Shown piece after piece: positions 44,384 to 52,778 of a stretch of DNA of 58,832 nucleotides (position 1 is the first letter of the stretch; every line of letters begins with the position of its first letter). The DNA is taken from NCBI GenBank assembly GCA_003526765.1, contig DPXZ01000139.1:2717-61548 (forward strand), in the 5' to 3' direction. The notes below the pieces were generated by a model. It was not told where the DNA came from. It saw only the letters and a list, made by a program, of their open reading frames with translations, and did no database searches. The translations under genes and the position numbers were made by a program. This DNA comes from Fervidobacterium sp. GTDB lineage: Bacteria; Thermotogota; Thermotogae; Thermotogales; Fervidobacteriaceae.

Positions 44384-44950
44384 GTGAAAAAGGGATGGAT
44401 CATAGCACTTGTCATCATAGCAATCATCGTCATAGCACTCGTATCTTGGGGCATCGGCGCGTACAACAAGATGGTGGCATTGGATCAAACGGTGAAGGAA
44501 AGTTACAGTCAGATTCAAAATCAACTTCAAAGAAGGATGGACTTGATACCAAACCTTGTGGAAACAGTTAAAGGCTTTGCAGCACAAGAGAAGGGGATTT
44601 TTGAAGACCTTGCAAATGCAAGGGCAAAATTAGCTGGTGCACAGACAGTTCAAGACCAGGCAACAGCAGATGCAGAACTCACAACTGCACTTTCAAGGTT
44701 ACTTGTAATTGTGGAGAACTACCCAACATTGAAATCTGATGCGACTTTTAGGCAATTAATGGACGAATTAGCTGGCACAGAAAACAGAATAGCCGTTGCA
44801 AGAAAAGATTATAACGCGGCGGTAAAAGAGTACAATGCCTTGATAAAGAAGTTTCCATACATGTTGATCGCAGGAATGGGTGGATTTACCGAAAAAGAGT
44901 ACTTTGAAGCAAAACCCGGTGCAGAAGAAGCACCACAAGTACAGTTCTAA
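44384..44950 (+). CDS. lemA: LemA family membrane protein
   Basis: A 188-residue protein with an N-terminal transmembrane helix (about 5-25) and a long helical bundle: YNKMVALDQTVKESYSQIQ, QRRMDLIPNLVETVKGFA, LAGTENRIAVARKDYNAAV and a C-terminal FPYMLIAGMGGF. These match LemA, whose function is unsettled. GTG at 44384 follows GGAGGTGG; starts upstream in the frame overlap the promoter. Usually linked to a TPM-domain or peptidase gene, neither seen here. A terminator follows. Confidence 0.92.
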   Translation: MKKGWIIALVIIAIIVIALVSWGIGAYNKMVALDQTVKESYSQIQNQLQRRMDLIPNLVETVKGFAAQEKGIFEDLANARAKLAGAQTVQDQATADAELTTALSRLLVIVENYPTLKSDATFRQLMDELAGTENRIAVARKDYNAAVKEYNALIKKFPYMLIAGMGGFTEKEYFEAKPGAEEAPQVQF

Positions 44951-45018
44951 TTGAACTTTAATTCTTAACAAAGTCAATAGTGTTTGAGTGACTCAAATAA
45001 TCCTGATTTCACGTAATA

Positions 45019-45047
45019 AACGCGGCCCATCGGCCGCGTTAATTTTT
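45019..45047. terminator. Terminator between lemA and the convergent ROK gene
   Basis: AACGCGGCC (45019-45027) pairs with GGCCGCGTT (45032-45040) around a 4-nt loop, followed by AATTTTT. A's on the 5' side (TAATAAA) allow some function in both directions. Confidence 0.85.
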
Positions 45048-45100
45048 CAAGTTATCCAAAAGTTATCCAAACTAGTACTCACATGTACATATTCTGACTC

Positions 45101-46237
45101 TCACTTGATCTTTTCTATGACACCTGGTATCAGATATTCTTCGATGACTGCATACAATGCACCATAGAGGTAATTATCACGAGTGAATGTAGATGGTAAC
45201 ACTTTAACAGTTTCAGCGGAATGCTCTAAAGCCCTTCCCTTAATCAGCTTTTCAAGTTCTTTGTAGAATCTATTGTCCAATCCTGATAATTCTCCACCCA
45301 CTATTAGGTACTCAGGGTTAAGCGAGTTGACTATGTTTACCAGTGCACGTGAGAGTATATCTAAGTATTCGTGAACTCGCTTATCACCAGAGATGAAAAG
45401 CTCATTGATGTATTTTGACCATTCACTAGAAGGTTTTCCGAAGAATGAAGATATAGAGATAATACTCTCCAAGCATCCCGTATTACCACAATGACATTTT
45501 TTACTACTGTGTAGATCAAACGTAGTGTGACCAAATTCACCTGCTGTGTAAGATGGACCTCTGAATATCTCACCGTTTATCCAAAGGCCAGTGCCAAAAC
45601 CTTCTCTAACCGTCACAAATACTGAACATTGAGATTTTCTTATCTCTTCATGATGGAATGCCTCTGCAATCATGCCCAGATTTGCCTCATTATCTGCATA
45701 GACGATTTTACCGGGAATCTCTATCTTTATATCTCGCCATCCAGTACTCGGGACAAAGAGTATCGTATCTGTTTCCACATTGACCATCCCCGGCACTGAA
45801 AACGCAACGACATCTATACCGTCCAGATAACCAAGCATGGAATGTATTTCTTCCAGTATGTTTTCAAACTTTTTTGGCGTTTTTGAATACTCAAGCTTTT
45901 CGATATCGCCATTTGCCTTTCCTATAGCGTAATTGATCCTCTGAGCACCTATATCTACGAGCAGTACTTTGAGGGCATTGGGATTGATCTCTAAGTTCAA
46001 TGCCCTTCGACCTATCTTACCATATTGAGAGGGGGTCGTCTCGATTATCACATCATTATCAACAAGCTGGGCAACACATCTTGTTATGGTGCTTGGAGAA
46101 AGTAGTGTCTCTTTAACAAGATTGACCCTCTCTATTGATCTATTGTGGAAGATCGTTCGCAATATCAAAGAATAATTGTTCTCTTTCATCGTTGAATGAA
46201 GGATTTTCTTCACTCTAAAGGCCTCCAAAGAATACAT
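45101..46237 (-). CDS. ROK-family transcriptional regulator
   Basis: A 378-residue protein: an N-terminal winged helix-turn-helix (about 20-75, with LVKETLLSPSTITRCVAQL) and a ROK sugar-kinase-like domain with DIGAQRINYAIG, GEFGHTTFDL and the zinc motif CHCGNTGCLE. The kinase phosphate-binding and Asp regions are altered as usual for regulators. It follows the sugar ABC transporter genes on the same strand and most likely represses them in response to the sugar. Start is ATG 46237 (AGGAAG upstream) or GTG 46213 (GGAGG 8 bp upstream). Confidence 0.9.
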   Translation of the reverse strand: MYSLEAFRVKKILHSTMKENNYSLILRTIFHNRSIERVNLVKETLLSPSTITRCVAQLVDNDVIIETTPSQYGKIGRRALNLEINPNALKVLLVDIGAQRINYAIGKANGDIEKLEYSKTPKKFENILEEIHSMLGYLDGIDVVAFSVPGMVNVETDTILFVPSTGWRDIKIEIPGKIVYADNEANLGMIAEAFHHEEIRKSQCSVFVTVREGFGTGLWINGEIFRGPSYTAGEFGHTTFDLHSSKKCHCGNTGCLESIISISSFFGKPSSEWSKYINELFISGDKRVHEYLDILSRALVNIVNSLNPEYLIVGGELSGLDNRFYKELEKLIKGRALEHSAETVKVLPSTFTRDNYLYGALYAVIEEYLIPGVIEKIK

Positions 46238-46277
46238 CTATCTCTTCCTATTTACAAACACTTCTTACGCTGCCTTA

Positions 46278-47450
46278 TTATTTTGCAGTGCTTCTAGTTT
46301 TTATGTCGAATACAACGGCTGCTATAAGAACTGCACCTCTGATTATGTATTGCAGAGAAATTCCAACTCCGACAAGGTTCATTCCGTTTATTAGAGAGGC
46401 CATCACGAGTGCACCAATTAGAGAATTAATGACTTTTCCAACACCACCGGCCGCTGAAACACCACCAACGTATGCTGCTGCTATGGAATCGAGTTCGAAA
46501 AGGTTACCTGCATCTGGTGTCGCCGATTGAAGTCTTGATGTGTAAAGTATACCTGATATGGCTGTAAGCAAACCCATTGAACCAAAGACAAATAGTGTTA
46601 TCTTCTTGACATCTATACCACTTAATTGTGCTGCGTCGGGATTACCACCCACCGCATATATGTGCCTTCCAAGTGCTGTTCTAGTTGTCAACAAGTGGTA
46701 GATTAAAGTGATGATCAATGTAATAGCAAATGTCCAAGAAATTCCATTGTAACTTGCTAACGTCCAGAATATGTAGAATATAATTGCACTTATGAAGATT
46801 TCTTTCAAGACAAACATTCTCATGGAGAGTACTTCGAAGTTGTACTTGAGTTTGTTGTTTCTTGTTCTTACGTCACTCATTATGTAAAATGCAACAACTA
46901 TTAATCCGATTATGATGGTTAATAAGTGATAATTGGTATTATTCGGAATGTCTGGTATGTATCCATTTCCTATCGCATTGAACGTATCGTTCATGATAAT
47001 TATGGTACCAGTACCTTGCGTAAAGACCAGTAACGCACCTCTGAAGATCATCATTCCGGCAAGTGTCGCAACGAATGCGGGAAGTCCAATATTTGCAACT
47101 AAGAAACCGTTGCCAAGTCCGACCAATATACCGAGACCAACTATGATCAATATGGTAGGAATAAGTGGGAAGTTATTCCGCAAGAGTGCCGCTGCAATTG
47201 CACCAAGAAAACCAGCCACCGAACCAACTGACAAGTCTATGTGCCTAATAACGATGACAAGTGTCATGCCCACTGCCAAGACAGCGATGTATCCCATTTG
47301 GTTGAACAAGTTACTAATGTTCCTTGCCGACAAGAAAAGTCCTTTTGTAAGGATTGTGAATATGATCATGATGAAAGCTAACGCAATATACATGCCATAT
47401 TCTCTTATGTTCTTCTTCAGTAATACACCCAATTCTTGAATGAAGTTCAT
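46278..47450 (-). CDS. mmsB: Multiple-monosaccharide ABC transporter permease (GguB/MmsB type)
   Basis: A 390-residue permease with 10 or more hydrophobic helices. The family signatures are LVIVIRHIDLSVGSVAGF near the N-terminus, GRHIYAVGGNPDAAQLSGI in the large loop and GVGKVINSLIGALVMASL near the end. HIDLSVGSV and the C-terminal LQYIIRGAVLIAAVVFDI favour the GguB/MmsB (ChvE-linked) type over RbsC. ATG follows GGGGAGG. 80 bp separate it from the ATPase gene. Confidence 0.88.
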   Translation of the reverse strand: MNFIQELGVLLKKNIREYGMYIALAFIMIIFTILTKGLFLSARNISNLFNQMGYIAVLAVGMTLVIVIRHIDLSVGSVAGFLGAIAAALLRNNFPLIPTILIIVGLGILVGLGNGFLVANIGLPAFVATLAGMMIFRGALLVFTQGTGTIIIMNDTFNAIGNGYIPDIPNNTNYHLLTIIIGLIVVAFYIMSDVRTRNNKLKYNFEVLSMRMFVLKEIFISAIIFYIFWTLASYNGISWTFAITLIITLIYHLLTTRTALGRHIYAVGGNPDAAQLSGIDVKKITLFVFGSMGLLTAISGILYTSRLQSATPDAGNLFELDSIAAAYVGGVSAAGGVGKVINSLIGALVMASLINGMNLVGVGISLQYIIRGAVLIAAVVFDIKTRSTAK

Positions 47451-47530
47451 GCTTTCATCCTCCCCATCGATGTCGATTTTGGTATAATTTACACGTACGT
47501 TAAGATGACAGATCTACAAACTTCTCTGCA

Positions 47531-49054
47531 TCAGTAGTCAACAGCCATCGTCATTATTTTCTCTTGCGTTGCTTCTTCCCTACTGAGCTCGCCGCTAATT
47601 CTTCCGCCTGATACAACGTATATCCTATCGCTCATACCTAGTATCTCTGGCAGTTCCGAAGAAATCATTATGATGCTCATTCCATCTTCTTCAACTAATT
47701 TGTTCATCAATGTGTATATTTCATATTTTGCACCAACGTCTATACCTCTTGTTGGCTCATCAAGGATCAGCAACTTCGGCTTTACAAACAACCATTTTGC
47801 TATAGAAACCTTCTGTTGGTTACCTCCACTGAGATTCAAAACTTTCTGTTCTATAGATGGTGTCTTAATCTTAAGTGACTCTTTGAATTGTTCTGCCAAT
47901 ACGATTTCTTCGTTATCGTTTATGAAGAATCCTCTCACTAGCTGCCGCAGCCCGGTTATCGTGATGTTCGTCTTTACATCAAAATCGAGAATCAAACCGG
48001 TCCCTTTCCTGTCTTCCGAAAGGTACGCAAGACCTGCCTTAATTGCTTCCCCAGGATGTCTGAATCTGACTTTCTTACCATCGAAGTACATTTCTCCTTC
48101 AACTGCATAGTTCTTTGGATTACCAAACAAACTGAGCGCAAGTTCTGTTCTACCTGCTCCCATCAAACCGGAAACGCCAACTATCTCACCTTTTCTAACA
48201 TACATGTTTGCATTTTTAACAACATACCTGCCAAGTGTTTTATCGTATGCCTTCCAGTTCTTTATCTCGAATATCTTATCACCAAATTCTCTCTTCTTTC
48301 TCTTCGGATAAATATCTTCAATTTCTCTACCAACCATGTACTTTATGATTTCGTTCTCAGAGAAGCCATCTTCCTTGTTCAAATTTGCTACCGTCTTCCC
48401 ATCTCTCAATATCGTTATAGAGTCGGCCACTTCAACTACCTCTTTGAGCTTATGAGAAATCAATATAGAGGTAATTCCTTGCTTCTTTAGGTCTTTGATG
48501 ATTTTAAGAAGGTTCTCGCTATCGTCTTCGTTGAGCGATGAAGTAGGCTCATCCAAAATCAACAATTTGACATTCTTAGTTAGTGCCTTTGCTATTTCAA
48601 CTATCTGCTGGTGGCCTACTCCAAGTTCTTTTACTTTCCTTGAAGTATCCAAGTCAGGTTTCACCTTCTCCAGCACTTGCTTTGCCATAGCTATTGTCTT
48701 GTTCCAGTCGATGAGCCTTCCACTCTTTATTTCATGACCAAGGAAGATATTTTCATAAACGGTTAACTCAGGAATAAGTGCTAATTCCTGATAAATAGTC
48801 ACTATACCAACTCTCTCACTGTCATGAATGCTTCTGAACTTCTGAGGCTTTCCTTCAAAAACAATCTCACCCTCAAAATCTCCATGAGGGTAAAAACCGC
48901 TGAGTATCTTCATAAGTGTCGATTTTCCAGAGCCGTTTTCTCCGACCAAGCAGTGAATTTCTCCACGTCTCACTTTGAGATTCACTTTGTCCAACGCCCT
49001 TACGCCAGGAAAATCCTTCGTTATATCTTTCATTTCAAGTATGTAGTCGCTCAC
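47531..49054 (-). CDS. mmsA: Sugar ABC transporter ATP-binding protein, two cassettes (GguA/MmsA type)
   Basis: A 507-residue fused ATPase. Cassette 1 has Walker A GENGSGKST (38-46), the signature region LGVGHQQIVEIAKAL and Walker B LLILDEPTSSL. Cassette 2 has a degenerate Walker A GLMGAGRTE (Arg for Lys), signature LSGGNQQKVSIAKWL and Walker B LLILDEPTRGIDVG, the standard asymmetry of monosaccharide importers (RbsA/XylG/GguA). GTG start follows AGAGGTGG. Confidence 0.93.
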   Translation of the reverse strand: MSDYILEMKDITKDFPGVRALDKVNLKVRRGEIHCLVGENGSGKSTLMKILSGFYPHGDFEGEIVFEGKPQKFRSIHDSERVGIVTIYQELALIPELTVYENIFLGHEIKSGRLIDWNKTIAMAKQVLEKVKPDLDTSRKVKELGVGHQQIVEIAKALTKNVKLLILDEPTSSLNEDDSENLLKIIKDLKKQGITSILISHKLKEVVEVADSITILRDGKTVANLNKEDGFSENEIIKYMVGREIEDIYPKRKKREFGDKIFEIKNWKAYDKTLGRYVVKNANMYVRKGEIVGVSGLMGAGRTELALSLFGNPKNYAVEGEMYFDGKKVRFRHPGEAIKAGLAYLSEDRKGTGLILDFDVKTNITITGLRQLVRGFFINDNEEIVLAEQFKESLKIKTPSIEQKVLNLSGGNQQKVSIAKWLFVKPKLLILDEPTRGIDVGAKYEIYTLMNKLVEEDGMSIIMISSELPEILGMSDRIYVVSGGRISGELSREEATQEKIMTMAVDY

Positions 49055-49169
49055 ATCATACCACCTCTTTCGAAAATAAGATAACTAATGAATAGATCTG
49101 GAAAAAATCGGGAGATAGGATTAAACATACGGAGACATTATTCAATGGGAAATTCCTTTTCTATAAGAA

Positions 49170-49192
49170 GGGTGGCGGTTTTCACGCCACCC
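49170..49192 (-). promoter_or_regulatory. Intercistronic hairpin between binding-protein and ATPase genes
   Basis: GGGTGGCG (49170-49177) and CGCCACCC (49185-49192) form a perfect 8-bp GC-rich stem with a 7-nt loop. On the transcribed minus strand the 3' flank is TTCTTATAG, a poor T tract, so it is more likely a partial terminator or mRNA-stabilising structure that raises binding-protein mRNA over the rest of the operon. The remaining ~200 bp between the two genes hold nothing else I can identify. Confidence 0.6.
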
Positions 49193-49257
49193 AACTAACA
49201 CTTTACGTAGATGTTTAGAATTATCAAACAGGTGACAATTAGAAGACTAGTAACAAA

Positions 49258-50337
49258 TCACCACTGAAAATCTTTTTCTGAATAGTAACCGGAGTCGATG
49301 AGTATCTTCTTGACGTTATCCTTTGTTATGACTTGAATCTGTGATTGAATTGCTGGAACCTTTATCTTTCCATTGTCGTAGCTACCAGAAGTTGCTGGTT
49401 TCTTGCCTTGGAGTAACAGCTGTGCTGCGTTGATGGAATCTTTGACTAGTAATCTGACATCCTTAAATACCGTCATCGATTGTTTTCCATCGATTATGTA
49501 TTGTACGGAAGCCTTTTCTGCATCTTGTCCAGTGATGTAATATTGTTTTACAGCCTTATCTGCTCTGAATGCATCAGCGATTGCCCTTGCTGTACCATCG
49601 TTTGGAGCAAGTATGTAAACTGTTCCCTTATCCGTTGTCTTTGCCTTCGTTAAGTCATCTTCAGCCTTCCTCTTTGCTACGTTGAAGTCCCAGTTTGTCG
49701 TGACTTGGCCAATGATTCTAGCCATTTCGTCTCTTGTAAGGTTCTTCTTGTTCATAAGTTTCACTGCTTCTGAAGAGTTGATTACTCTGAATGTACCATC
49801 GAAAATCTTTGGTTGCAATGCTTCCCAAGCACCTTGGAAGAACAAGAAAGAGTTGTTATCAGAAAGAGCACCTGCGTATAAGTAAAGTGGGTTGCCCTTT
49901 GTCCCTTTCTTTACGTTCTGAATCAGGAAGTTGCCCCATGCCTTACCAACTTCAACACTGTCGAATGTCACGTAGTAATCGACTGCGTCTGTTCCCATGA
50001 TAAGCCTATCGTAAGAAATGACATAGGCGCCGGCTTTCTTTGCTACTTCTGCTGAAGCTGCTGCCGCAACTGCGTCATGTGGACATATGATGATAACTTT
50101 TGCACCTTTTGCAACCAATGCTTCAACGTTCTGTCTTTCTGTTGCTGGTGAGCCTTGGCTGAAAAGAATCTCTACCGTGTACTTCGTGTCTTTTAATGCT
50201 TCCTTGAATCTTGTTTCATCCTGCACCCATCTTGGTTCAACGTTCGTTGGGAGTACAACACCAATATCAACTGCAAATGTCAATGCAGATGCGAAGAGCA
50301 TTACTAAGAAAGTGCTGATGAGTAAAAGCTTTTTCAT
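49258..50337 (-). CDS. chvE: ChvE-type sugar-binding lipoprotein-like/periplasmic protein
   Basis: A 359-residue exported binding protein with a signal peptide (about 1-22, cleaved near ASALTFA). It fits pentose/hexose-binding PBPs of the ChvE type: GVVLPTNVEPRW, AYVISYDRLI, YVTFDSVEVG, LSDNNSFLFFQGAW, ITGQDAEKASVQYI, MTVFKDVRLL and a final SGYYSEKDF. No lipobox cysteine is seen. ATG at 50337 follows AAGGAGGGG; the frame is open upstream to 50400 but that ATG lies in the promoter. First gene of the transporter operon. Confidence 0.92.
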   Translation of the reverse strand: MKKLLLISTFLVMLFASALTFAVDIGVVLPTNVEPRWVQDETRFKEALKDTKYTVEILFSQGSPATERQNVEALVAKGAKVIIICPHDAVAAAASAEVAKKAGAYVISYDRLIMGTDAVDYYVTFDSVEVGKAWGNFLIQNVKKGTKGNPLYLYAGALSDNNSFLFFQGAWEALQPKIFDGTFRVINSSEAVKLMNKKNLTRDEMARIIGQVTTNWDFNVAKRKAEDDLTKAKTTDKGTVYILAPNDGTARAIADAFRADKAVKQYYITGQDAEKASVQYIIDGKQSMTVFKDVRLLVKDSINAAQLLLQGKKPATSGSYDNGKIKVPAIQSQIQVITKDNVKKILIDSGYYSEKDFQW

Positions 50338-50400
50338 ACTAAACCCCTCCTTCTGTGTGAGTGGACACCAAATTTGAAAGTAATATGTAACTCGTTTCAT

Positions 50401-50409
50401 AATATACCA
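50401..50409 (-). promoter_or_regulatory. Extended -10 promoter for the sugar transporter operon
   Basis: On the minus strand: TGGTATATT (-10 at 50406-50401), ~64 bp before the chvE-type ATG. No clear -35. Confidence 0.45.
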
Positions 50410-50450
50410 TGTTAATACACTAAAATCGAAATCTTCAATTCCTTCTTAAT

Positions 50451-50467
50451 TTTCTTTCAGAAAGAAA
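50451..50467. promoter_or_regulatory. Palindrome upstream of the sugar transporter promoter (operator candidate)
   Basis: TTTCTTTC-A-GAAAGAAA is a perfect 8-bp inverted repeat around one base, ~45 bp upstream of the -10. ROK repressors bind AT-rich palindromes, so it could be the target of the regulator encoded by this operon. Low complexity raises the chance of coincidence. Confidence 0.45.
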
Positions 50468-50650
50468 CAAATACACGTTAATTGAAAATCCTTTCATTAT
50501 CTCAAGAAATCTCTTATTTTCGTGTTGTATCTCTCTTGCACAGCTTAAAGCCTCGCAAAACCTATTGATTTAGCTTATTTCATTCACTCTGTTTACGACA
50601 GATCATAAATACATTGACAATTGCATCTACGAAAAAAATTCAGTCAGGTG

Positions 50651-50767
50651 TATAATTATTTGTAGACATTGATGAGAAATTGATTTCTTATCCTTGAGAA
50701 GCGAATACGGAAAGGAGGCAAGCCACTCCTCTCATGATTAGACTAGCGGGTATGTGGCTAATTTTTT
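50651..50767 (+). promoter_or_regulatory. Promoter -10 and structured leader of the MutL-type gene
   Basis: TATAAT (50651-50656) starts a ~105-nt leader. A 10-bp hairpin (50671-50680 with 50683-50692, one G-U pair) comes first. Then GGAGG (50714-50718) is followed after 2 nt by AGCCAC (50721-50726), which pairs with GTGGCT (50754-50759); 8 nt later is the ATG. The 8 nt just before the ATG are AATTTTTT, with no ribosome site. With the stem formed, GGAGG would lie ~10 nt from the ATG. A 14-codon ORF (50734-50778, MIRLAGMWLIFYEG) also overlaps the start. No known riboswitch class recognised. The rest of the 430-bp divergent gap holds no gene. Confidence 0.5.
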
Positions 50768-52129
50768 ATGAAGGTTGATTTGTTATTCGCAGAGATTGGG
50801 TCTACAACAACCGTTTTGACCGCTTTTCAACTTGGTGGAATTGGAAAGCCGAAGATTGTTGCCCAGGCTGAACACTGGACGACTATCAACGAGGGAAATG
50901 TTATCATAGGCATTGAGAACGCACTAAAGAAGATGCAAGAAAAGCTTGGTGAAGAGCTCTCGTGGGGAAAATTTGCTGCGACGAGTAGTGCAGCAGGCGG
51001 GTTGAAGATGACTGTACACGGTCTTGTCTACGATATGACTGTCCGTGCTGCAAGAGAAGCTGCTTTGGGAGCAGGTGCTGTCATCAAGTACATCACTGCC
51101 GGAAAGATGGATGAATTCCATCTAAGAAAGATTGTTTCGGTGCAGCCTAAGTTGATATTACTTGCAGGTGGTGTCGATTACGGTGAGTCGGAGACTGTCA
51201 TACATAATGCAAAGTTACTTGCGAAGTTGGAACTTGACGTACCCATAATTTACGCAGGTAACGTAGCTGCTGCGGAACATGTTGAAGAGATCTTTTCCAG
51301 TGTTGGAAAGAAGGTCTATGTCACTGAAAATGTTTATCCGCGCATAGATTATTTGAATGTTGAACCAACGAGAAGTATAATAAAAGAAGTTTTTGCAGAA
51401 CATATAGTGAAAGCACCTGGGATGGAGAAGATCAAAAGCATGGTGAACTATCATATCGTTCCTACACCAGCTGCTGTTATGACTACCACTGAGCTCATAT
51501 ATGAAAACTATGGAGATTGCCTAACTTTAGATATCGGCGGTGCAACTACAGACGTAGACTCGGTAACGGATGGCACCCCGGAGATTCAAGAGATGCTTAC
51601 ATCTCCAGAGCCTTTCGCCAAGAGGACGGTTGAAGGAGATCTTGGACTTTTTGTGAATGCACACAATGTTATCGAAATGATGGGAGAAGAGAATTTAAGA
51701 AGGGAATTTTCTGACTACGATGAATTGCTGAGTAGAATAAGTCCGTATCCTAAGTTTGAACGAGATGAGTATTTCATAAGTAAACTCGCAACGTTCTGTA
51801 TACAACAAGGAATCAGGCGTCATGCGGGTAGTAAGAAACATTTGTATACTCCTACTGGACGCAAGACAATTGCCGAAGGTAAAGATTTGACAGCTATCAA
51901 ATCTATCTTTGGCACGGGAGGTTTTCTATCTCGCTCAAGATTTGCTAAGGATTCTTTGGAGTCTGTAAAACATCTGGCAAAGCTTCATCCCATGGAGCTA
52001 TTACCATCTGAAGATGTAAGGTTTTTCAGAGATAAACACTACATATTTGCGGCAATTGGGCTCATAGCTGGGCAGATAGATAGAACGCTTGCTCAAGAAT
52101 TGCTCAGATTTGATATAGAAGAGTTTTGA
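50768..52129 (+). CDS. glmL: Glutamate-mutase MutL-type ASKHA ATPase (GlmL family)
   Basis: A 453-residue protein of the family found beside B12-dependent glutamate and ornithine mutases. It has an ASKHA-type phosphate loop AEIGSTTTVLTAF at the N-terminus, SSAAGGLKMTVHGLVYDMT, a second phosphate motif LDIGGATTDVDSV and EGDLGLFVNAHNVI. Such proteins are thought to reactivate or chaperone adenosylcobalamin mutases; this is family context, not shown here. No mutase subunit gene is adjacent. ATG at 50768 is the first possible start because TAA precedes it in frame, yet it lacks a nearby ribosome site. Confidence 0.87.
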   Translation: MKVDLLFAEIGSTTTVLTAFQLGGIGKPKIVAQAEHWTTINEGNVIIGIENALKKMQEKLGEELSWGKFAATSSAAGGLKMTVHGLVYDMTVRAAREAALGAGAVIKYITAGKMDEFHLRKIVSVQPKLILLAGGVDYGESETVIHNAKLLAKLELDVPIIYAGNVAAAEHVEEIFSSVGKKVYVTENVYPRIDYLNVEPTRSIIKEVFAEHIVKAPGMEKIKSMVNYHIVPTPAAVMTTTELIYENYGDCLTLDIGGATTDVDSVTDGTPEIQEMLTSPEPFAKRTVEGDLGLFVNAHNVIEMMGEENLRREFSDYDELLSRISPYPKFERDEYFISKLATFCIQQGIRRHAGSKKHLYTPTGRKTIAEGKDLTAIKSIFGTGGFLSRSRFAKDSLESVKHLAKLHPMELLPSEDVRFFRDKHYIFAAIGLIAGQIDRTLAQELLRFDIEEF

Positions 52130-52193
52130 AGAGTTTTAGATTTTCAATGTTAGATTCTTAGTAAATCTTGCATGATTGTGGAGGTTACAGAAG

Positions 52194-52778
52194 ATGGGAA
52201 TGGAAGAAAGGGTGCTTGTAATCGAATCGGCTGATGCTGAAAGGTTATGTAATGGGAAGAGTGGTGTTGTTGATATCTCATTAGAGGAATTTCTCAATGT
52301 ACTGAGAAAAGGGCGGTTTGTCGAAAGAAAAATTGCAGAATACGATGAGTCTACAAGACAAGTCATCCCATACATTGTGTTGAAAGAGAATGATGAATAC
52401 ATATTCTTCAAACGTACAACAAATCAAACGGAGCAGAGGTTGCATAATCTCATCACTTTGGGTGTTGGTGGACATTTGAACGATGAAGATTCTAAAGATC
52501 CACTAGTAGCATACGAAAAGGGGCTTTGGAGAGAATTGAACGAAGAGGTACACGCGGATGTTCTGGATTTGGAATATGTTGGCCTGATAAATGAAACAGA
52601 AAATCCCGTCAGCCGCGTTCACCTTGGTGTACTTTACGTAGCTCATGTGAGATACCACGGGATAGCTGAAAAAGCAAATTTTGTAGAATTTCGTTCGAAA
52701 ACTCTGTTGCCGTATTTGGAGGAGATGGAAGGATGGGCAAAGATGGCCGCATCGTACTTAGAACCTATGCAAAAGTGA
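52194..52778 (+). CDS. Nudix-type phosphohydrolase (COG4112-like)
   Basis: A 194-residue protein. Residues ~60-130 carry a Nudix box in modified form: GVGGHLN followed after an insertion by KGLWRELNEEVHADV, keeping the metal-binding R-E-L-x-E-E core. FFKRTTNQTEQRLHN precedes it. It resembles the predicted MutT-like phosphoesterases of COG4112; substrate unknown. ATG at 52194 is 9 bp after GGAGG. Its last 46 bp overlap ispE. Confidence 0.8.
   Translation: MGMEERVLVIESADAERLCNGKSGVVDISLEEFLNVLRKGRFVERKIAEYDESTRQVIPYIVLKENDEYIFFKRTTNQTEQRLHNLITLGVGGHLNDEDSKDPLVAYEKGLWRELNEEVHADVLDLEYVGLINETENPVSRVHLGVLYVAHVRYHGIAEKANFVEFRSKTLLPYLEEMEGWAKMAASYLEPMQK

Noticed and set aside
47480..47495. Extended -10-like TGGTATAAT on the plus strand between the permease and ATPase genes
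   Set aside because: It faces against the operon, has no -35, and no plus-strand gene follows, so an antisense promoter is possible but unsupported.
50690..50767. Cobalamin or c-di-GMP riboswitch in the MutL-type leader
   Set aside because: GCCAC, GGCAAGCC and TAGCGGG resemble fragments of known classes, but the leader is too short for cobalamin and lacks the ordered core of the c-di-GMP type.
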